Part shown: positions 61,201-64,000 of the stretch, in pieces
How positions within the stretch are numbered: the first letter of the stretch is position 1
Layout: each line of letters opens with the position of its first letter
From: Montifringilla adamsi
Taxonomy: Eukaryota > Chordata > Aves > Passeriformes > Passeridae
Direction: 5' to 3'
NCBI GenBank assembly: GCA_017590115.1
Contig: JAGGNK010013558.1
Location: 9,847,752 to 9,911,751 of the forward strand
DNA length: 64,000 nucleotides
Position numbers and translations under genes: made by a program
The notes under the pieces: model-generated
The model's input: the letters and a program-made list of their open reading frames with translations, nothing else
The model's database searches: none
What the model was told of the DNA's origin: nothing

Positions 61201-63613
61201 ACTCCCATCATACTTTGAGCTGCACCTCTTGCTTACCCAGACAATTGATCTGCTACAGTCATTGCACACTAATATCTTCAGAAAAGCCAAGTTTTTAATC
61301 AAATCAATCTGAATTCATTACTACTTTAAAAAACCACAGCATTTTTTAGATCAGTTTTATACAGGGAGAAGTAAACTTGTATCATCATTCAGGGTTTTTG
61401 AAAGTGTCTTATGAATGTAAAAGCTCATACTGCTGACTAAGCATCCTCAGAAATCAGATTTATGGAAGTTCACTACATGAAAACAAACAGTTATTGGAAA
61501 GAGTTACTTGTACAGTATTTCAAAGCCCAGAACACAAGACCAGCTTAATTTAAAAACCACTAAGTCCTGTGTATGAGCTTTCTGATTCAGCTGCATCTCT
61601 CCCAAGTAGGTTCCACAAACATGTACGCAAACATGTACACTTCTTAATGTTACATCTTGAAAACAGAGTGGAATTATATGGTTTATAGGCAATTCCATTT
61701 GTACCTTCTCTTCCTTCAGCTGCTGCTCTTGTTGAAAATTCTGTCTTAAAGTAGTTTCCAAGGCATCCTTCTCCCGACAAACTCCAATGTAACACTCCTT
61801 CACTGCCATAATCTCTTTGTTCAGCTCCTCTATGTTATCCCTTCAAAGGACAGATGACTTATTATCAATTGGCCTCAGAGGACAGCAAGCAGCTTTAAAG
61901 TAAGTGTAACTAGCAGTGAAGGTCAGACAAGAAACATGAAAGTTTCAGTAAGAATGAAAATAATGCTAAGTCTTACTTTAACTGTGAGATTGTCTCTTCA
62001 GAAGTTTGAAGAAGCAGCTGCTTTTCCATAGCAAACCTCTCCATCAGCTCCTTCTCAAAATGTGCTTTGGTGTCCTCATGATGTTGCTGATAAGTTCTTT
62101 CACACCTACAATTCCAAGAAAGGAAAAATAACTACCTGATTTCAGCTACCTAGGTTTAAGTTTTCTGTAAGAAAATACCTTTTAAAATTGACCTCCTCTT
62201 GTACCTGATAGGTGGAACGAGACTATGTGTGCAGGATGAAACTCCACAAATTAAACTAAACTAAGTTAACACGCTTACCTGTCAATGGCTTCTTGCTTAT
62301 CATGATCAAACTCCTGAACCATTTTTCTCATCTGACAACAGAGGTCTTGATTTAAGCTTTTCAGTTTTTCCTCATTTTTCTTCAGTTCTTCAATAGTTGA
62401 AGCATGGGCCTGGACAAACAAGGGTCAAGTAATATGGGGTTGTAAGAACCTTTTCTAATCACAGATTTTTAGCATGGGGTGGGGGTTTTTTGTGACTTTT
62501 TTCTTTCCTGTAGTGGTAAGCAGCATCTCTGTCTTACCTCAACTTCCTGCAGCAAAGCTTCATTAGCCTTTTTGAGTCTCAGAACTTCTTCCTTTAGATT
62601 ATCAGAAGCATCCTTCAAATTTGTGACAGGCTAAAAATAAATAAAATTAAGATTATATCTTTCAATACATAAATGATTTAGCAGTTAATGCTTAAAAAAA
62701 TTCAGAGTTGTCAAATAAAAATTGTACTTAAAAAATAAAAAACACAGGAAATTATTGCACTGCAAGATCACAGAATTAATGCTATTCTAGATGAATTCTT
62801 AAAACTCAGTATCATGAAGCTTTGCAGAAGCACACACTCAGTGCTCTGTTTGCAAGCTGAATGACAACAGTCATCCAACAGAGAGCACACTTCCCACATA
62901 CATTGTATTCTATCCCACATCCAGGTCTCCATGCACAGATACTGCAAGTCTGATCAATCCACAGAGGGAAGGCAATAATGGGGTGAAGAGAGATGCAATA
63001 TCAAGGAGATTCCTTATTGATCAAATTACCTGTCAAGGCCCTCTGAAGGCAATCTGTTAAATGTTCTGATTGTATAATCTAATGGTACTATCAGCTCTCT
63101 TGCAGAAATTACAAGGTCCTTTTGGCTAAAGAAAACCATCTTTTTCCAATTAAATTTACTTCTAACATAAGTAGGGCAGACACTAGGCACTCTCAAGCAT
63201 CTAAGTCACCATTTTAGGACTCACTTAATAATGCACAGGCTGCCCAGGCTCTGCTTCACTTGTTTTCTTTTCAAACCAAGATACCAAACCAGAGTTGCTA
63301 TGAATACTCAACTATGCATATTTTTTTTATCTCTTCTCATAAGAAGTTTTGGTTTTCTTCACCAAAAACCAGAATACTCGACTTTTAAAGAAGTGTAAAA
63401 GGACAAACCTCTGAATCTCTTGATGCTTTTTCTGCTTTCAACTGCTTGTATTCCTCTAGTGTCTTCTGGCAATCCTTAAGACTATTTTGTAGTTGAGTAA
63501 TCTGGTTTCTCTTCATTTTATTACTGCTCAATAAACGTTCCAGCTCAGCTTTTAATTCTACTATAATTTCATCTTTAGAGAGTTCTTTATCCACGTCTCT
63601 GTTCTGTATTGCA
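52030..63613 (-). CDS. CEP152: CEP152, centrosomal protein of 152 kDa, 3' part of the gene (sixteen coding exons)
   Basis: CEP152 (Asterless orthologue) is a coiled-coil scaffold at the proximal end of the mother centriole. With CEP63 and CEP192 it recruits PLK4 and CPAP for centriole duplication; human mutations cause microcephaly and Seckel syndrome. The sixteen exons join in a single frame to give 1198 residues ending at TGA (52250-52252). They include landmarks shared with the human protein as I recall it: [76 protein letters not shown] and [13 protein letters not shown]. The PLK4-binding N terminus lies outside the window. Most of the product is long Glu/Lys/Gln-rich coiled coil; the last exon is Ser-rich and probably disordered. 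Fifteen of sixteen donors are GT; exon 55348-55542 appears to use GC. The gene reads toward FBN1 on the same strand, as in human chromosome 15q21. Confidence 0.95.
52051..52056 (-). terminator. CEP152: Polyadenylation signal AATAAA of CEP152
   Basis: AATAAA on the coding strand, about 195 nt after the stop codon, followed by GTGTGATG as a plausible GU-rich element. Further TTTATT copies on the plus strand near 51.9 kb could serve as later signals. Confidence 0.7.
52250..53121 (-). CDS. CEP152: CEP152 last coding exon (Ser-rich tail and stop)
   Basis: 872 nt to the TGA at 52250-52252. It encodes about 290 residues rich in Ser, Asn, Gln and Gly, probably disordered, with acidic-serine patches such as [19 protein letters not shown]. 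The product ends PEHTSFLNS; the human tail ends differently. The acceptor is CCCTCCTCTCCTAG. An internal GGTGAG at about 53093-53098 is a potential alternative donor. Confidence 0.93.
53247..53350 (-). CDS. CEP152: CEP152 coding exon o
   Basis: This 104-nt exon encodes [20 protein letters not shown] followed by [14 protein letters not shown]. It matches human [23 protein letters not shown]. The acceptor is TTCTTGACAG and the donor is GTGAGC. Confidence 0.96.
53631..53787 (-). CDS. CEP152: CEP152 coding exon n (conserved C-terminal coiled coil)
   Basis: This 157-nt exon encodes [20 protein letters not shown], then [20 protein letters not shown] and [11 protein letters not shown]. It is the best conserved part of CEP152 in the window and lies within the segment reported to form the CEP63 heterotetramer in human. 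The acceptor is GTGTTTGTAG and the donor is GTAAGT. Confidence 0.96.
53788..54529 (-). other. CEP152: CEP152 intron between exons m and n
   Basis: 742 bp with GTAAGT donor and GTTTGTAG acceptor. Nothing else was recognised in it. Confidence 0.9.
54530..54636 (-). CDS. CEP152: CEP152 coding exon m
   Basis: This 107-nt exon encodes [20 protein letters not shown] followed by [15 protein letters not shown], matching human [20 protein letters not shown]. The acceptor is GCATTTCAG and the donor is GTAAGT. It starts the well-conserved C-terminal coiled coil that in human binds CEP63 (family knowledge). Confidence 0.95.
54724..54805 (-). CDS. CEP152: CEP152 coding exon l
   Basis: This 82-nt exon encodes (E)[19 protein letters not shown] followed by KDQGSPPR. 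It aligns with human ELIEENNDMKNKLEEL and TPPRSLS. The acceptor has a long pyrimidine run ending TTTTTAATAG and the donor is GTATTT. Entry phase is 1 and exit phase is 2. Confidence 0.9.
54806..55347 (-). other. CEP152: CEP152 GC-AG intron between exons k and l
   Basis: 542 bp. The donor is GC (complement of 55346-55347) in the context CAAG/GCTAGG and the acceptor is TTTTTAATAG. If retained, it ends the protein at once with a TAG codon. Confidence 0.75.
55348..55542 (-). CDS. CEP152: CEP152 coding exon k (Cys cluster; GC donor)
   Basis: This 195-nt exon encodes [20 protein letters not shown], then [40 protein letters not shown] and EQIQ. It matches human DLCCGHCFQELEKAKQECQDLKG as recalled, with extra cysteines. 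The acceptor is TATAACTTTTAG. The frame meets TAG two bases after CAAG, and no GT donor in the right phase exists. The only join that fits the next exon's phase 1 is CAAG followed by GCTAGG, a GC donor. Confidence 0.85.
55543..56957 (-). other. CEP152: CEP152 intron between exons j and k
   Basis: 1415 bp, AT-rich with a short GC-richer part near 55.9 kb. No further exon or repeat was recognised. Confidence 0.85.
56958..57132 (-). CDS. CEP152: CEP152 coding exon j (poorly conserved)
   Basis: This 175-nt exon encodes [20 protein letters not shown], then [20 protein letters not shown] and [18 protein letters not shown]. It lies at the same place as the low-complexity segment of human CEP152 between the two coiled-coil blocks. 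The acceptor is TTTCAATTGCAG and the donor is GTATTG. Entry phase 0 and exit phase 1 fit both neighbours. Conservation is weak, so the call rests on phase and position. Confidence 0.8.
57133..58518 (-). other. CEP152: CEP152 intron between exons i and j
   Basis: 1386 bp with GTAATA donor and TTGCAG acceptor. Human CEP152 carries extra residues here in some isoforms, but I saw no conserved exon within it. Confidence 0.85.
58519..59169 (-). CDS. CEP152: CEP152 coding exon i (largest internal exon, 651 nt)
   Basis: Encodes 217 residues of coiled coil, phase 0-0. Landmarks are [59 protein letters not shown] and [20 protein letters not shown], all conserved with human. The C-terminal third, with [20 protein letters not shown], is divergent. 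The acceptor is TTTATTTGCCAG and the donor is GTAATA. Confidence 0.96.
59463..59576 (-). CDS. CEP152: CEP152 coding exon h
   Basis: This 114-nt phase 0-0 exon encodes [20 protein letters not shown] followed by [18 protein letters not shown]. The acceptor, TCTGTTTAAAG, is weaker than its neighbours and the donor is GTAGCC. It aligns with human VEIAVQNAHQRWL and KAEQKKWEEQHE. Confidence 0.92.
59577..60018 (-). other. CEP152: CEP152 intron between exons g and h
   Basis: 442 bp and AT-rich, with a small AGGT tandem run near 59.6 kb. Nothing else is seen. Confidence 0.9.
60019..60285 (-). CDS. CEP152: CEP152 coding exon g
   Basis: This 267-nt phase 0-0 exon encodes 89 residues including [20 protein letters not shown] and [12 protein letters not shown], matching human KEWQSKL and CGSQTDQV. 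It ends with YCKNLSSQ. The acceptor is TTTTTTTTCTTAG and the donor is GTAACA. Confidence 0.95.
60286..60794 (-). other. CEP152: CEP152 intron between exons f and g
   Basis: 509 bp containing a short (CAA)n run at about 60751-60766. Nothing else is seen. Confidence 0.9.
60795..60974 (-). CDS. CEP152: CEP152 coding exon f (180-nt symmetrical coiled-coil exon)
   Basis: Encodes 60 residues, [40 protein letters not shown] and [20 protein letters not shown]. The acceptor is TTTGGTCTAG and the donor is GTGTGA. Phase 0-0 means it can be skipped without shifting the frame. I recall no equivalent in the shorter human isoform, so it may be a cassette exon. Confidence 0.9.
60975..61704 (-). other. CEP152: CEP152 intron between exons e and f
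   Basis: 730 bp. An open frame runs from exon e into this intron, but the GTACAA donor ends the coding match. Confidence 0.9.
61705..61840 (-). CDS. CEP152: CEP152 coding exon e
   Basis: This 136-nt exon encodes [20 protein letters not shown], then [20 protein letters not shown] and LKEEK. It matches human [20 protein letters not shown]. The acceptor is CCTTTGAAG and the donor is GTACAA. It ends in phase 0. Confidence 0.95.
61977..62105 (-). CDS. CEP152: CEP152 coding exon d
   Basis: This 129-nt exon opens with [20 protein letters not shown], the conserved [11 protein letters not shown] block, and continues [17 protein letters not shown]. The acceptor is GGAATTGTAG and the donor is GTAAGA. 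It is phase 2 to 2. Confidence 0.95.
62279..62409 (-). CDS. CEP152: CEP152 coding exon c
   Basis: This 131-nt exon encodes [20 protein letters not shown], then [20 protein letters not shown] and AIDR. It corresponds to human [25 protein letters not shown] (split here only by wording). The acceptor is TTTGTCCAG and the donor is GTAAGC. It ends in phase 2. Confidence 0.95.
62538..62630 (-). CDS. CEP152: CEP152 coding exon b
   Basis: This 93-nt phase 0-0 exon encodes [20 protein letters not shown] and then [11 protein letters not shown], a heptad-like coiled-coil segment. The acceptor is TTTTTAG and the donor is GTAAGA. Confidence 0.92.
62631..63408 (-). other. CEP152: CEP152 intron between exons a and b
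   Basis: 778 bp, AT-rich, with the less common GTTTGT donor. No repeat or exon was recognised. Confidence 0.88.
63409..63613 (-). CDS. CEP152: CEP152 coding exon a (first in window)
   Basis: Encodes [20 protein letters not shown], then a coiled coil including [20 protein letters not shown] and ending KASRDSE. It matches the human segment with ELSKDEFILKLKAE and SMKRHLVSQLQNDLKDC (from memory). The donor is GTTTGT, phase 0. The acceptor is ambiguous: TTTCCTGATAG before 63613 (preferred, better pyrimidine tract) or AATACAG before 63603. Confidence 0.9.
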
Positions 63614-64000
63614 CTATCAGGAAAGACATAACCATTCAGTACTTAAAAGACAAAAATCATGTAGCTCAAAGTCTGTGGTAGCAAAGAGAAGAGTAACTAA
63701 TGCTACCAGAAATACCGGGATGTCTAAGATGTAATAGTAAAAAGCCTAAGAGGATATGAATATCAAAGCTTTTCCATCAAGTTGCAATTAATTTACAGAA
63801 AACTTGTTAATTCAGCTGTTTCCTCAAAAGATTCATCCTCACCCTATGTGGAGAGTTTTGAAGTAACTCAACTAGTCGATGTAAAAGACAGCTTTAGCTT
63901 TAAGCAACTATGTGGAGCTTTGAGCAAGAAAAGTATCCATGAATATAATTCAACAGTTAAAGGAACAGCAATATAGTCCCTACAAAAACTGAACACTTAT
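63614..64000 (-). other. CEP152: CEP152 upstream intron (partial)
   Basis: No minus-strand exon matching the preceding CEP152 segment was found, so this is intron. A plus-strand open frame at 63799-63976 is discussed as a finding. Confidence 0.75.

Overview
This is a stretch of vertebrate nuclear genome, almost certainly avian. It is AT-rich, intron-dominated and poor in interspersed repeats, and the only recognisable dispersed elements are CR1 LINE fragments. It holds parts of two neighbouring genes on the minus strand, in the order known for amniotes (FBN1 next to CEP152). I cannot name the species.

FBN1 (fibrillin-1), 5' part, minus strand, about 12.66-36.4 kb: a CpG-island promoter (about 35.2-36.75 kb), the ATG exon (35540-35811) and four more coding exons (22008-22090, 20956-21054, 14272-14367, 12664-12759). 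Together they encode 180 residues: signal peptide, furin-type propeptide site, the fibrillin unique N-terminal region and the first three EGF-like domains. All junctions have GT/AG ends and matching phases. The rest of the gene lies beyond position 1, so positions 1-12663 are intron. The non-coding first exon could not be placed.

Intergenic, about 36.8-52.0 kb: AT-rich, with no convincing gene. It holds a 600-bp CR1 fragment (41985-42590), a shorter CR1 fragment (about 45765-45890) and some short tandem repeats.

CEP152 (centrosomal protein 152), 3' part, minus strand, about 52.03-63.61 kb: sixteen coding exons giving 1198 residues in one continuous frame, from the central coiled coil to the stop codon at 52250-52252, then a short 3' UTR with AATAAA at 52051-52056. 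The N-terminal exons lie beyond position 64000. One intron (54806-55347) appears to use a GC donor instead of GT; phase and protein alignment support it.

The two genes share no pathway. FBN1 makes extracellular microfibrils; CEP152 is a centriole-duplication scaffold. Their adjacency is conserved synteny. No CRISPR array, complete transposon, functional tRNA or rRNA gene, or clear new biological system was found. The best leads are the GC-AG intron of CEP152, a TCTCGCGAGA core-promoter element in the FBN1 island, a GC-rich enhancer-like segment in FBN1 intron 4, and an unexplained plus-strand open frame at 63799-63976.
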